The notes under the pieces are model-generated. The model was not told the origin of the DNA. It saw nothing but the letters and a program-made list of their open reading frames with translations, and did no database searches. Positions 7,714 to 15,074 of a DNA stretch of 23,528 bases are shown here, piece by piece (the first letter of the stretch is position 1; each line of letters opens with the position of its first letter). This stretch comes from a virus. The stretch spans positions 1 to 23,528 of the IMG/VR virus record IMGVR_UViG_3300047649_000003; one strand, written 5' to 3'. A program made the translations under genes and the position numbers.

Positions 7714-8166
7714 TTGAAAAGCAGAAATTATGAACCAGAGTATAAAGACGTTGAAATTGCTGGAACTAAATATAGAGTTGAAAAAATCCCCGCAATGACA
7801 GGGTGTTGGATTGCTACACAGATTTTTAGCAAAATGATGCCGATGGGGATGGAAGCGCAGGCTGGATTAGGAAACTTGCCAGAAAATAGGCCATCTATGA
7901 CAGAAAAAGAGTTTTATGATTTGCAGAGTTATTGCTTAATGGCTTGCAAACGATACGAAGTTGTAGGCGAAATGGAAACTGCAATGCCGATTATGTCAGG
8001 TATGGGGAAATTCGCTATTCCCCAATTGAAATATGATTTTACAGCTGTTATCGGATTAACTGTACACGTATTGGAGTATAATATAAGCTCTTTTTTCAAC
8101 GGAGGGGCCTTAGAGGCATTGAAAGAAACCTTGAAGGATTTACCCCTGTTCAATACCCCAGATTAA
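7714..8166 (+). CDS. Tail assembly chaperone, short (zero-frame) product
   Basis: A 150-residue protein starting with TTG, six to seven bases behind AGGAGG (7701-7706). It follows the tail tube and precedes the tape measure, the conserved place for tail assembly chaperones, which bind the tape measure protein and help the tube polymerise around it; they are not part of the virion. The sequence begins YEPEYKDVEIAGTKYRVEKIPAMTG, resembling other chaperones that start with a strand-rich domain of the type seen in XkdN-like proteins, and then is helical. The reading frame ends at 8166, but coding-like sequence continues in the -1 frame to 8336; see the fusion entry. Position and frameshift together make the role convincing, though the family name is not certain. 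Confidence 0.75.
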   Translation: MKSRNYEPEYKDVEIAGTKYRVEKIPAMTGCWIATQIFSKMMPMGMEAQAGLGNLPENRPSMTEKEFYDLQSYCLMACKRYEVVGEMETAMPIMSGMGKFAIPQLKYDFTAVIGLTVHVLEYNISSFFNGGALEALKETLKDLPLFNTPD

Positions 8167-8336
8167 ACCCGTTTTTATGGGCACCTGTTGCATCTAAAGA
8201 GTGGCAGCAACACGAATTAAATGACGGAACATATACAGTCGAAGATTTAATCGACTGGCATGAAATGGCAGCTGTTCGAGCTGAAAACGAACGATTATTC
8301 CAAGAATACATGGACGAAAAGCGCAAACACCAATAA
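7714..8336 (+). CDS. Tail assembly chaperone, -1 frameshift fusion product (207 residues)
   Basis: The -1 frame is open from 8082 to the TAA at 8334-8336 and has no ATG, GTG or TTG before a late ATG around 8266. The extension therefore cannot be a normal independent gene, yet it reads as real protein: NPFLWAPVASKEWQQH, then DGTYTVEDLIDWHEMAA and ENERLFQEYMDEK. Slippage at T TTT TTC (8091-8097) would join 128 zero-frame residues to 79 residues read from 8097. Long-tailed phages, including lambda (gpG/gpGT), commonly make a short and a long chaperone by such a slip, and the long form's extra domain binds the tape measure. The tape measure starts 22 bases later. The frameshift is inferred from sequence alone, with good support. 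Confidence 0.72.
8091..8147 (+). promoter_or_regulatory. Candidate -1 ribosomal frameshift signal (slippery site plus stem)
   Basis: The heptamer T TTT TTC at 8091-8097 is in the correct X XXY YYZ phase for the chaperone frame. Five bases later, AGGGGCCTT (8103-8111) can pair with AAGG (8134-8137) and CCCCT (8143-8147), giving a 9-bp stem with a five-base bulge on the 3' side and a 22-base loop. A 5-base spacer is within the usual range for stimulating structures. A shorter alternative hairpin, GCCT-TAG-AGGC at 8107-8117, is mutually exclusive. Pairing was checked by eye; no energy was calculated. Confidence 0.65.
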
Positions 8337-8357
8337 CCACCGGGAGGTGATTAGAAT

Positions 8358-10322
8358 TTGGGTATAGATGTTCTCAAACAATATTTAGTATCTTTAGGAT
8401 TCAGCGTAAATAACGAACAATTCAATAAAATGAATCAAACTCTTACGGATATGTCTAAAACTGTTCAAACTCACACAGAAGGCATGACAAAGGCTTTTGT
8501 CGTTGCTTCTACCTCAATTGTTTCTGCTCTTGGTGGCGTGGCAGTAGCTACCGCAGGACTGGTAGATCAAGTCGCTAACGCTGATCTTGCCTATCAAAAA
8601 TTTGCCCTTAGAATGTATACTACTGCTGATGTAGCTAAACAGCTTAAAATTGTTACCGGGGCAATGGGCGAGAATATCAATGATATTGCGTGGGTTCCTG
8701 AATTAACTCAACGTTATACCGCATTGATGCAACAAGCTAAACAAATGGAGACTCCTGGAGATGCCGAGAATGGGCTAAAGAAAGTTCGGGATATTCGTTT
8801 TGAGTTTACTCGTATGAAAATTGAAGCTATGTATGGTATGCAGTGGATAGCTTATTATCTAATTAAATATTTAGGCGGCCCACTTGATGCTGTAGAAAAT
8901 AAATTAAAAGCAGTTAATGACTGGATAACTAAAAATATACCCATATGGACGCAAAAAATAGCACAATGGGTTATGGCTTTCATTGATTTCGGTAAAAGCA
9001 TTGTAAGATTTGCTAATACAGTTATTGATGCCTTTAAACGGTTATGGAATTCCATGGGTGGTGGAGAAAAAGCGTTTACCGGATTCGGATCTCTTATTAC
9101 AGCTTTCTTCTTATCTGGTCCGTTGGGAAAAGCAATGATGCTAATGGGAACATTTTTATTATTGTTAGACGATTTTTATGCCTATATTGATGGTAGAAAG
9201 TCCTCTAAGACCATGGCTCCTCTGTGGAAACACCTGACAGATATTAAAGGAGCAATGCCCGATTTTGGAGACGGATTAGATGACCTAAAGAAAAAAGTAG
9301 AATCATTAGCTATCAGTGTAGGAAAATTAGCTAATGATTCTCTTAAATCACTTAAAGATCAATTAACAACTATATTCAGTATCATTTGGGATTCATTGAA
9401 AAAAAACGGGGTTTGGCAAAGTTTTACAAATGCTTTAGACCATATAACAAACGGCATAAACGCTATGATTCGAGCATTGTCACAATCAATGGTGCAATTA
9501 GGAATATTGTCAGCAGACCAAAAATATCGGGACTTTTGGACATGGTTTAGTGATGAGTTATCTAGAGAATTAAAGCAATTGTTTGCGGTTGGCAAATTAA
9601 TTGGCGACATACTTAAAATGCAAGCTCAATTGTCGGTAGGCGATTTTAAAGGTGCATTAGAAACAATTAAAGGCATTAGCATTATACAAGACATTAAAGA
9701 TGCAAATGCTGGGGGTAATTTACACGGGACAAGTCGTTCATGGGATGGATCGGCTGGTAACAAGGAAATGATGGGATTAGCAAATCAAGTTTCTTCTCAA
9801 ACTGGAATCCCCGCAGACCTTATATATGGGCAATGGGGTCATGAATCAGGAAACTTTTCTTCTGATCTCGCCAAAGAAAACAATAATTTTGGCGGGCTGA
9901 AAAATTCAAGTGGCGATTATATGAATTTTGATTCCCCACAAGATTTCGCTAGTTATTTTGCTAAATATATTAAATTATATGCAGAAGATGGCATTTTGCA
10001 GGCTAATACACCCGAAGAGTATGCTGCAGCATTGAAACATGGTAGATATTTTGAGGATTCTGTATCTAATTACGCTAATGGAGTAAGTAATTTTTCTTCT
10101 CAATACGATAGTGCTAATAATTTAACCCCTTCTGGATATAGCCCATATGGTTCTGTGGGAGATTACGCTTACAACAGCAATAATACTAGCGCAGGAAGCA
10201 CAAATTCAGCTGTATACAATATTACAGTGAATGCTACTTCAGGGAACCCACAAGGAATTGGAAGCTCTGTTATCGATGCGATTAAAACTGCTAGAATGAC
10301 TCAAGCTTTTAGTGGGACGTGA
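8358..10322 (+). CDS. Tape measure protein with C-terminal glucosaminidase-like domain
   Basis: A 654-residue protein starting at TTG behind GGGAGGTGA (8342-8350). The N-terminus and middle are largely helical with hydrophobic stretches (about 45-70 and 250-275), typical of a tape measure that sets tail length and crosses the envelope during infection. Residues about 455-600 look like a lysozyme-fold glucosaminidase (FlgJ-like): GIPADLIYGQWGHESGNF, with the likely catalytic Glu at residue 496, then NNFGGLKN, FASYFAKYIKLYAE and AAALKHGRYFEDSVSNYANGV. This domain would cut peptidoglycan locally for DNA entry. The C-terminal tail (VYNITVNATSGNPQGIGSSV) is a pattern seen at the ends of tape measures. 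At about 0.15 nm per residue, the whole protein would predict a tail near 100 nm, a rough inference. Confidence 0.8.
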   Translation: MGIDVLKQYLVSLGFSVNNEQFNKMNQTLTDMSKTVQTHTEGMTKAFVVASTSIVSALGGVAVATAGLVDQVANADLAYQKFALRMYTTADVAKQLKIVTGAMGENINDIAWVPELTQRYTALMQQAKQMETPGDAENGLKKVRDIRFEFTRMKIEAMYGMQWIAYYLIKYLGGPLDAVENKLKAVNDWITKNIPIWTQKIAQWVMAFIDFGKSIVRFANTVIDAFKRLWNSMGGGEKAFTGFGSLITAFFLSGPLGKAMMLMGTFLLLLDDFYAYIDGRKSSKTMAPLWKHLTDIKGAMPDFGDGLDDLKKKVESLAISVGKLANDSLKSLKDQLTTIFSIIWDSLKKNGVWQSFTNALDHITNGINAMIRALSQSMVQLGILSADQKYRDFWTWFSDELSRELKQLFAVGKLIGDILKMQAQLSVGDFKGALETIKGISIIQDIKDANAGGNLHGTSRSWDGSAGNKEMMGLANQVSSQTGIPADLIYGQWGHESGNFSSDLAKENNNFGGLKNSSGDYMNFDSPQDFASYFAKYIKLYAEDGILQANTPEEYAAALKHGRYFEDSVSNYANGVSNFSSQYDSANNLTPSGYSPYGSVGDYAYNSNNTSAGSTNSAVYNITVNATSGNPQGIGSSVIDAIKTARMTQAFSGT

Positions 10323-10328
10323 TAATGA

Positions 10329-11033
10329 ATGGGTAACATAATAAATGAAGCTAGTGAAGTATACGCAGCATATAGTTTATATACGGTATCAGTAGCCTCG
10401 CCTGTGAGTGTAACTTTAGCATCACAGACTACTGCTTGGAAACCTTCCCAATGGAACGGCCTATCAAGTGATATAGCACAGCTTGCCACTATTAAAACTA
10501 ATATATCGGACGGAACGAATTATTATTTTTTTGACGCTGTTTTACATGCCGATCATACGACAACAGTTAAAGCTACTGAACACCCTGTACAAACTGGAGC
10601 GAATATTGCAGACCACGCTTATATGATGCCTTCTAGACTGATATTATCTATTGCGATGTCAGATGCAATGCAATCTCTTAATCCTGCAAACTGGTCGAAA
10701 ATACCAACTAAATCGGTTTCAGCTTATCGAACGCTAGTAAACCTACAGCAAAGCAGGGTGCCATTAACGATACTTACTAGATTAAATAGCTATGATAACA
10801 TGATTATTGAACAAATTAATGCACCCGACGATTATAAAACAATATATGGATTAAAATGTACTATTACGCTTAGACAGATTATGACCGGAACTGTAGCCAC
10901 TACTACAACTGGGACATCAAGCGCAACACAAGTAACAGGTAGTACCAATACGGGATCTGTCGCAACAAGCACAGCCGATGACAATTCATCATTACTTTCC
11001 AAGATCGAAACTGCTGTAACTGGAACTAGCTAA
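10329..11033 (+). CDS. Dit-like baseplate/distal tail protein
   Basis: A 234-residue protein. The ATG at 10329 is the first possible start (an in-frame TGA sits just upstream, and the nearby ATG at 10325 stops after three codons); the ribosome site is weak. The middle part contains FFDAVLHADHTTTVKATEHPVQ followed by ADHAYMMPSRLILSIAMSDAM. This fits the Dit-like N-terminal domain found in myophage baseplate proteins, where a PV..G..(V/I)(A/T)DH....P..L pattern recurs. Residues about 127-190 include SAYRTLVNLQQSRVPLTILTRL and YGLKCTITLRQI, which belong to the same domain. The last 45 residues are a low-complexity Thr/Ser tail. Such proteins link the tail tube end to the hub. It lies just before the plug and hub genes. 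Confidence 0.65.
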   Translation: MGNIINEASEVYAAYSLYTVSVASPVSVTLASQTTAWKPSQWNGLSSDIAQLATIKTNISDGTNYYFFDAVLHADHTTTVKATEHPVQTGANIADHAYMMPSRLILSIAMSDAMQSLNPANWSKIPTKSVSAYRTLVNLQQSRVPLTILTRLNSYDNMIIEQINAPDDYKTIYGLKCTITLRQIMTGTVATTTTGTSSATQVTGSTNTGSVATSTADDNSSLLSKIETAVTGTS

Positions 11034-11042
11034 GGAGGAAAA

Positions 11043-11390
11043 ATGTCGACATATCAAATAATTCCTCTTACTAATAGTCCTAATCAAACATTCACAACTA
11101 CATTAACAATTGATAGCGCTAATGTAACATTAACGATGAATCTTCGCTATAATGTTATTGCTGAATATTGGGTTTTAACTATTATAAATACATCCACGCA
11201 AACAATTCTTTTAGATTCTATCCCATTTGTTACCGGGGATTATCCGGCTAGCAATATATTAGGTCAGTACGCCTATTTGGAGATTGGGAGTGCCTATATT
11301 ATAAATACAGATAATGCAACACTAGATTATCCAGATGATAGCACAAATTCTCTCGGAACTGATTTTATTCTCGTTTGGAGTGGTTCTTAA
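11043..11390 (+). CDS. Baseplate plug protein (Pam3_gp18-like)
   Basis: A 115-residue beta-rich protein with a strong ribosome site (TAAGGAGGAAAAATG). It begins IIPLTNSPNQTFTTTLTID, has LRYNVIAEYWVLTIINTSTQTILLDSIPFVTGD in the centre and ends LGTDFILVW. This follows the order of the Pam3_gp18-like family: I.PL...PNQ.F at the start, W.L.I.....G..LL...P..TG in the middle and LG.....V.. at the end. In the cyanophage Pam3 this protein forms a plug in the baseplate. It sits between the Dit-like and hub genes, a fixed place in this type of baseplate cluster. Its stop overlaps the start of the hub gene by one base. Confidence 0.7.
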   Translation: MSTYQIIPLTNSPNQTFTTTLTIDSANVTLTMNLRYNVIAEYWVLTIINTSTQTILLDSIPFVTGDYPASNILGQYAYLEIGSAYIINTDNATLDYPDDSTNSLGTDFILVWSGS

Positions 11391-12364
11391 TGGCTACAAT
11401 CACTAGTAATGCCTATTACGGGAGAAAATGGCATATAGTTTATAATCCGGCTAATGGTGCGCAGTCTTTAATATTAACAAGCAGCGACTTTGGCGATTAT
11501 GCGCTTAGAGCTACTTTCAAAAGAGATATTCCAGGATACCAAGCAATCTCTTACTGTGATATAACAATCTGGAATTTAAATGCCGAAACAGACAGTTTGA
11601 TCACATCAAAAACTAAAGGAACAGTATTACTCCAGGCGGGATATGAAAACGGGGCTTATGGCAATATTTTTACAGGAGCAGTTTTTCAAATAGTCAGGGG
11701 GCGTGAAAATGTCACTGATTATTTTTTAACGCTACATTGCATGGACGGAATGGGGATAATGAATAACAGTACCGTTTCATTCACAACCCCATCGCCAATT
11801 AATCAACGCACTGCATTAACAAACATTGCGGCACAAGCAACGATTCCCTTTGAATTAGCTCATGTTTCTGCTGATTTAAGTGATATATCTTTACCTAGAG
11901 GAAAGGTTTTCTTTGGCGAACCTAAAAGATATCTCAGACAAATCGCTCAAGATAATTTAGGCCAATTTTTTGTGGATGATACTGGAGTTACTGTATCCAA
12001 GATAACAGATGCCTATTCCGGTAATATTGTTACTGTGTCTCCTAGTACCGGGCTAATTGGTTATCCCCAACAGATAGACTGGGGCGTACAAGTAAAATGC
12101 CTACTAAATCCTAATTTGACTGTTTCTCGACCTGCAATGCAAATAAAAATAGACCAATCTTTTATCCGACAAGAATTAGTACAGTATGGACATCAAGTTT
12201 CCGTACTAGATCAGGATGGGCAATATATGGTTGCAAGAGTAACTCATACTGGTGATACTCGTGGAAATGACTGGTATACAGAGGTTACAGGGGTTTCTAG
12301 TACGGGTAGAATCCCATATTTGCCTGGAATTATGCAAAATGTAAATCAAAACCCTAATCATTGA
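11390..12364 (+). CDS. Baseplate hub protein
   Basis: A 324-residue protein when started at ATG 11390, which overlaps the previous TAA (TAATG) and has GGAG 10 bases upstream. An in-frame TTG at 11375 exists but would lie inside the preceding gene with no ribosome site. The protein is beta-rich: KWHIVYNPAN, then FKRDIPGYQAISYCDITIWNL, TVLLQAGYENGAYGNIFTGAV, and a later IPFELAHVSADLSDISLPRGKVFFG and DNLGQFFVDD segment. This is the pattern of myophage hub proteins that act like T4 gp27 or P2 gpD: early beta-barrels that copy the tube shape, then the section that seats the spike. The next gene is the spike, as expected for a hub-spike pair. No lysozyme domain is present. Confidence 0.7.
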   Translation: MATITSNAYYGRKWHIVYNPANGAQSLILTSSDFGDYALRATFKRDIPGYQAISYCDITIWNLNAETDSLITSKTKGTVLLQAGYENGAYGNIFTGAVFQIVRGRENVTDYFLTLHCMDGMGIMNNSTVSFTTPSPINQRTALTNIAAQATIPFELAHVSADLSDISLPRGKVFFGEPKRYLRQIAQDNLGQFFVDDTGVTVSKITDAYSGNIVTVSPSTGLIGYPQQIDWGVQVKCLLNPNLTVSRPAMQIKIDQSFIRQELVQYGHQVSVLDQDGQYMVARVTHTGDTRGNDWYTEVTGVSSTGRIPYLPGIMQNVNQNPNH

Positions 12365-12376
12365 GGTGTTCATTAT

Positions 12377-13003
12377 ATGGCTGATCCTATAATTACTAGC
12401 CTAACAGAACAATTAGCATTACCTGAAGAGGTTTTACGCAGGGCAATGGAGACTGAAATGTGGAATTTAAGAGTTTCCTGCCCAGGTATTATACAGGATT
12501 ATGACTCTACAACTCAAACAGCAACGATTCAGCCAGCTATAAGGGAACGAATTAGCATATACGGGAACTTAACTTGGAAGCAACTTCCTTTACTTGTAAA
12601 TGTTCCTGTGATTTTCCCTGGTAATAGCAATTATTCTATAACTTATCCAGCAGTTAAGGGCGATGAATGTATTGTTTTCTTTATGGATAATTGCTATGAC
12701 GCATCATGGCAGAACGGCGGGATACAAAATCAGGTAGAATTAAGAAGACACGACTTGTCTGATGGAATGTGCTATTTAGCTAGATGGTCGCAGCCTAATA
12801 AATTATCAGCAGTTTCTACTAATAGTTTACAAATAAGAAATGCCGCAGGTACATCGTTAGTCGAAATAGCAGGTTCGGTTATAAACATTACAAATAGTAC
12901 CGTCAATATAGGGAGCAACACAACAATTGATAATAGAGTATTTTTAAATCACACACATTCTGGAGTTCAAACGGGTTCAGGAACTAGTGGGGCGGTTGTT
13001 TAA
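12377..13003 (+). CDS. Gp138-type membrane-puncturing spike protein
   Basis: A 208-residue protein with GAGGTG 8 bases before its ATG. Residues about 33-135 form an OB-fold-like domain (VSCPGIIQDYDSTTQTATIQP, LPLLVNVPVIFPG, PAVKGDECIVFFMD, RRHDLSDG), the pattern of the Gp138 N-terminal domain. Residues 140-190 are short beta repeats (SLQIRNAAGTSLVEIAGSVI and similar) fitting a narrow beta-helix needle. The end has LNHTHSG, with His192 and His194 in an HxH arrangement like that known to bind an iron ion at the tip of P2 gpV and phi92 gp138 spikes. The spike leads the tail tube through the cell envelope. The stop codon is directly next to the stop of the reverse-strand gene. Confidence 0.8.
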   Translation: MADPIITSLTEQLALPEEVLRRAMETEMWNLRVSCPGIIQDYDSTTQTATIQPAIRERISIYGNLTWKQLPLLVNVPVIFPGNSNYSITYPAVKGDECIVFFMDNCYDASWQNGGIQNQVELRRHDLSDGMCYLARWSQPNKLSAVSTNSLQIRNAAGTSLVEIAGSVINITNSTVNIGSNTTIDNRVFLNHTHSGVQTGSGTSGAVV

Positions 13004-13447
13004 TTACTGACGGTATAGCATCATATCTGTTTTCCATTCTCCATTTGGCCATGTTTTAGATAAAAAATATTTGTGTTCGATAACACGAACAATATTATTA
13101 TCGGATAATTCAACAATCAATTTTGAATCTACTTCTGGCGCGGGGAAAATTCCTCTGTTTCTAAGAAAATATGTGCAATTTACAACATATTTAGTATCTG
13201 ATATTTTTACAATATCATCAGTGTGGAGTGTCCAACCATTTAATTTACCATTATCTATGGTGATTTCATTTCCATAGATGTTTTTTAATGCGTCAAAATA
13301 TCTTCCTTCGACTTGGTAATCTACATTATATGTTCCGTTTAACGACTGAATTATTTCCTCTCTAGTCAAAATATTAGATTGTTCGGCAAATCCAACAGTA
13401 CAAAACATCATTAAGCCGATTACCAATATTATTATCTTCTTCATCAC
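13004..13447 (-). CDS. Secreted hypothetical protein; probable moron (cargo) gene on reverse strand
   Basis: A 147-residue protein and the only convincing reverse-strand gene of the window. The first residues (MKKIIILVIGLMMFCTVGFA followed by EQ) form a clear Sec signal peptide with a likely cut after GFA. There is no proper lipobox, so export as a soluble protein is favoured. The mature part of about 125 residues has aromatic and charged strands (YNVDYQVEGRYFDAL, KYVVNCTYFL, VIEHKYFLSKTWPNGEW) but I do not recognise a family. The start is GTG 13447 (8 bases from GGAGG at 13456-13460) or the adjacent ATG 13444. It ends flush with the spike stop. A candidate own promoter lies upstream. This isolated, reversed, exported gene inside a structural operon is typical of lysogenic-conversion cargo; function unknown. 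Confidence 0.72.
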   Translation of the reverse strand: MMKKIIILVIGLMMFCTVGFAEQSNILTREEIIQSLNGTYNVDYQVEGRYFDALKNIYGNEITIDNGKLNGWTLHTDDIVKISDTKYVVNCTYFLRNRGIFPAPEVDSKLIVELSDNNIVRVIEHKYFLSKTWPNGEWKTDMMLYRQ

Positions 13448-13479
13448 TTAACCATCCTCCCAACTTGTCCCAATTTATA

Positions 13480-13508
13480 TTTATAGTATATACGTGTCGA
13501 GGTGATAA
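13480..13508 (-). promoter_or_regulatory. Candidate sigma-70/sigma-A promoter for the reverse-strand gene
   Basis: Reading the reverse strand, TTATCA (13508-13503; 4 of 6 bases match TTGACA) and TATAAA (13485-13480; 5 of 6 match TATAAT) are separated by exactly 17 bases, in a very AT-rich stretch 33 bases before the start codon. An alternative -35 (TCGACA at 13500-13495) has the wrong spacing. The -35 region overlaps the ribosome site of the forward wedge gene. Found by eye only. Confidence 0.5.
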
Positions 13509-13513
13509 ATACA

Positions 13514-13870
13514 GTGTCTTCGATAACTTATCGCAAGTTAGATTCCAATGGAGATTATATTTTTGGACAGCCTTCAATAGAATTTTTGACTGATACTGAC
13601 GCTGTTGCTCAAGCAATTAAAACCAGATTATTGCTACTTTACTCGGAGTGGTGGGAATCAACAACAGACGGCACTCCATTCTGGCAAGAAATATTAGGTG
13701 CATCTGGCGTGAATAAAAGCTCTGTAGATGGCATTTTGCAAGAAAGAATACTTGGCACAACTGGAGTCAATAGCATTAGTTCATTTTTAAGCACCTATAC
13801 CAACAGAAAATATACATTTACAGCCAGTGTAATAACCGATTATGGTACTACGGTTACGGTATCAAGCTAA
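13514..13870 (+). CDS. Baseplate wedge protein (gp25-like)
   Basis: A 118-residue protein. The start is taken at GTG 13514, 9 bases from GAGGTG (13499-13504); the in-frame GTG at 13502 is inside that ribosome site. The resulting N-terminus, MSSITYRKLDSNGDYIFGQ, fits the family pattern. The protein has VAQAIKTRLLLLYSEWWES (EWW motif), a TPFWQEILG section, and ends RKYTFTASVITDYGTTVTV. The AQ.I..RL.L...EWW and ILGT.GV patterns are typical of gp25-like wedge proteins, which make up the inner baseplate and start sheath assembly. The following gene is baseplate J, the normal partner. The reverse-strand gene separates it from the spike, though spike and wedge are normally direct neighbours. Confidence 0.72.
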   Translation: MSSITYRKLDSNGDYIFGQPSIEFLTDTDAVAQAIKTRLLLLYSEWWESTTDGTPFWQEILGASGVNKSSVDGILQERILGTTGVNSISSFLSTYTNRKYTFTASVITDYGTTVTVSS

Positions 13871-13884
13871 AAGGTGGTGATTGA

Positions 13885-15063
13885 ATGACATATACCGCAC
13901 CAACCGTTAATAGTGTGTCAGGATTAACAATACCGTTGTATTCTGACATATTGAACTATTATGTCACAAATGCACAAAGCATATTCGGGCAGGATATATA
14001 TCTCGGAATAGACTCTGCTGATTATCAGATGTTATCAGTAATGGCCAGAATCGCGTCTGACTGCATGAATCTTAATCAGCAGGTATATAACAGTTTTAGC
14101 GCAGCAACCACGATAGGAGCAGCACAGGATTCGTTATATAAACTTAACGGGCTTAGTCGAAAAGTCGCGTCGTACTCAACAGCACCTTTTACCGTAACGG
14201 GTACAGCAGGTGCTGTTATTAATTCCGGCATAGTTTCAGACGGGACAAACGAATGGTATTTACCAACTGCCGTAACATTTGGTACTGATGGAACTACCAG
14301 TGGAACTATGACCTGCGCAGTAATTGGACCTATAACAGCTTTAATTAATACGATTACTCAGATTGTAACTCCTACATATGGTTGGACTAGCATAACAAAT
14401 ACGGCAGCTGCTTCCCCAGGGACCTCAATAGAGCAGGATTCATCTTTTAGGAGTAGACAGGCCGTTAGTACCGAGTTGCCTTCGCAAACAATGCTAACCG
14501 GAACCGTGGCAGCTATTGCTGTTCTGCCTAACGTAACGAGATATTCAGTTATTGAAAATGACACCAATGTTGTAGATGATAACGGCAATCCTCCACACTC
14601 CATCACGGCAATTGTAGAAGGTGATACCAATGCTGATATAGCACAAGCAATTTACAATAATCGAGGTCTCGGGTGCCTTACGAACGGTACAACGTCGGTG
14701 ACAATAACAGACTCTGTTTACGGCCTGCCTACGGTGATAAGTTTCAGCAGGCCAACTTATGTACCTATCTATGTCATTGCCTCAATCCATGCCCTTACTA
14801 GCTATACAACCTCGACTACGATAGCGATTCAAACGGCAATAACTAATTACTTGAATAGCTTGCAAATCGGAGAAATGTTGACTATATCAGGTATCTATGC
14901 GGCAGCAATGACAGTGAACGCCAATATATCTACTCCATTGTTTTCGATTCGTGGGATGACCGCTGGCTTGACGAGTAGCCCGACTGGGACAGCAGATATT
15001 AGCGTCTTATTCAACGAAGTAACACAGGGAACTTTAGCCAACGTGACAATAACGCTGGTATAA
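13885..15063 (+). CDS. Baseplate J-like protein
   Basis: A 392-residue protein with AAGGTGGTGA before its ATG. The N-terminal section LYSDILNYYVTNAQSIFGQDIYLG, then DSADYQMLSVMARIASDCMNLNQQVYNSFS, resembles the start of baseplate J-type (gpJ/gp6-like) wedge proteins. The middle part has the family's GTAGAVINSGIV, a TDGTTSGTMTCAVIGPITAL strand block, and ASPGTSIEQDSSFRSRQAVST with the expected E.D..FR.R motif (about residues 185-200). The C-terminal portion, with PTYVPIYVIASIHALTSYT and IQTAITNYLNSLQIGEMLTISG, also fits (a helix then IG). It forms the wedge that links hub and fibre network. Its position between the gp25-like and DUF2612 genes is standard. Confidence 0.85.
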   Translation: MTYTAPTVNSVSGLTIPLYSDILNYYVTNAQSIFGQDIYLGIDSADYQMLSVMARIASDCMNLNQQVYNSFSAATTIGAAQDSLYKLNGLSRKVASYSTAPFTVTGTAGAVINSGIVSDGTNEWYLPTAVTFGTDGTTSGTMTCAVIGPITALINTITQIVTPTYGWTSITNTAAASPGTSIEQDSSFRSRQAVSTELPSQTMLTGTVAAIAVLPNVTRYSVIENDTNVVDDNGNPPHSITAIVEGDTNADIAQAIYNNRGLGCLTNGTTSVTITDSVYGLPTVISFSRPTYVPIYVIASIHALTSYTTSTTIAIQTAITNYLNSLQIGEMLTISGIYAAAMTVNANISTPLFSIRGMTAGLTSSPTGTADISVLFNEVTQGTLANVTITLV

Positions 15064-15074
15064 GGCGGTGAAAC

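Noticed and set aside
8166-8336. Separate small gene between chaperone and tape measure
   Set aside because: No start codon exists in the coding frame until around base 8266; the frame is continuous with a slippery site in the upstream gene, so a frameshift product is the better reading.
13374-13616. Second reverse-strand frame near the cargo gene
   Set aside because: It overlaps both the cargo gene's start and the gp25-like wedge gene, has no signal peptide or ribosome site, and is best seen as the opposite strand of wedge coding.
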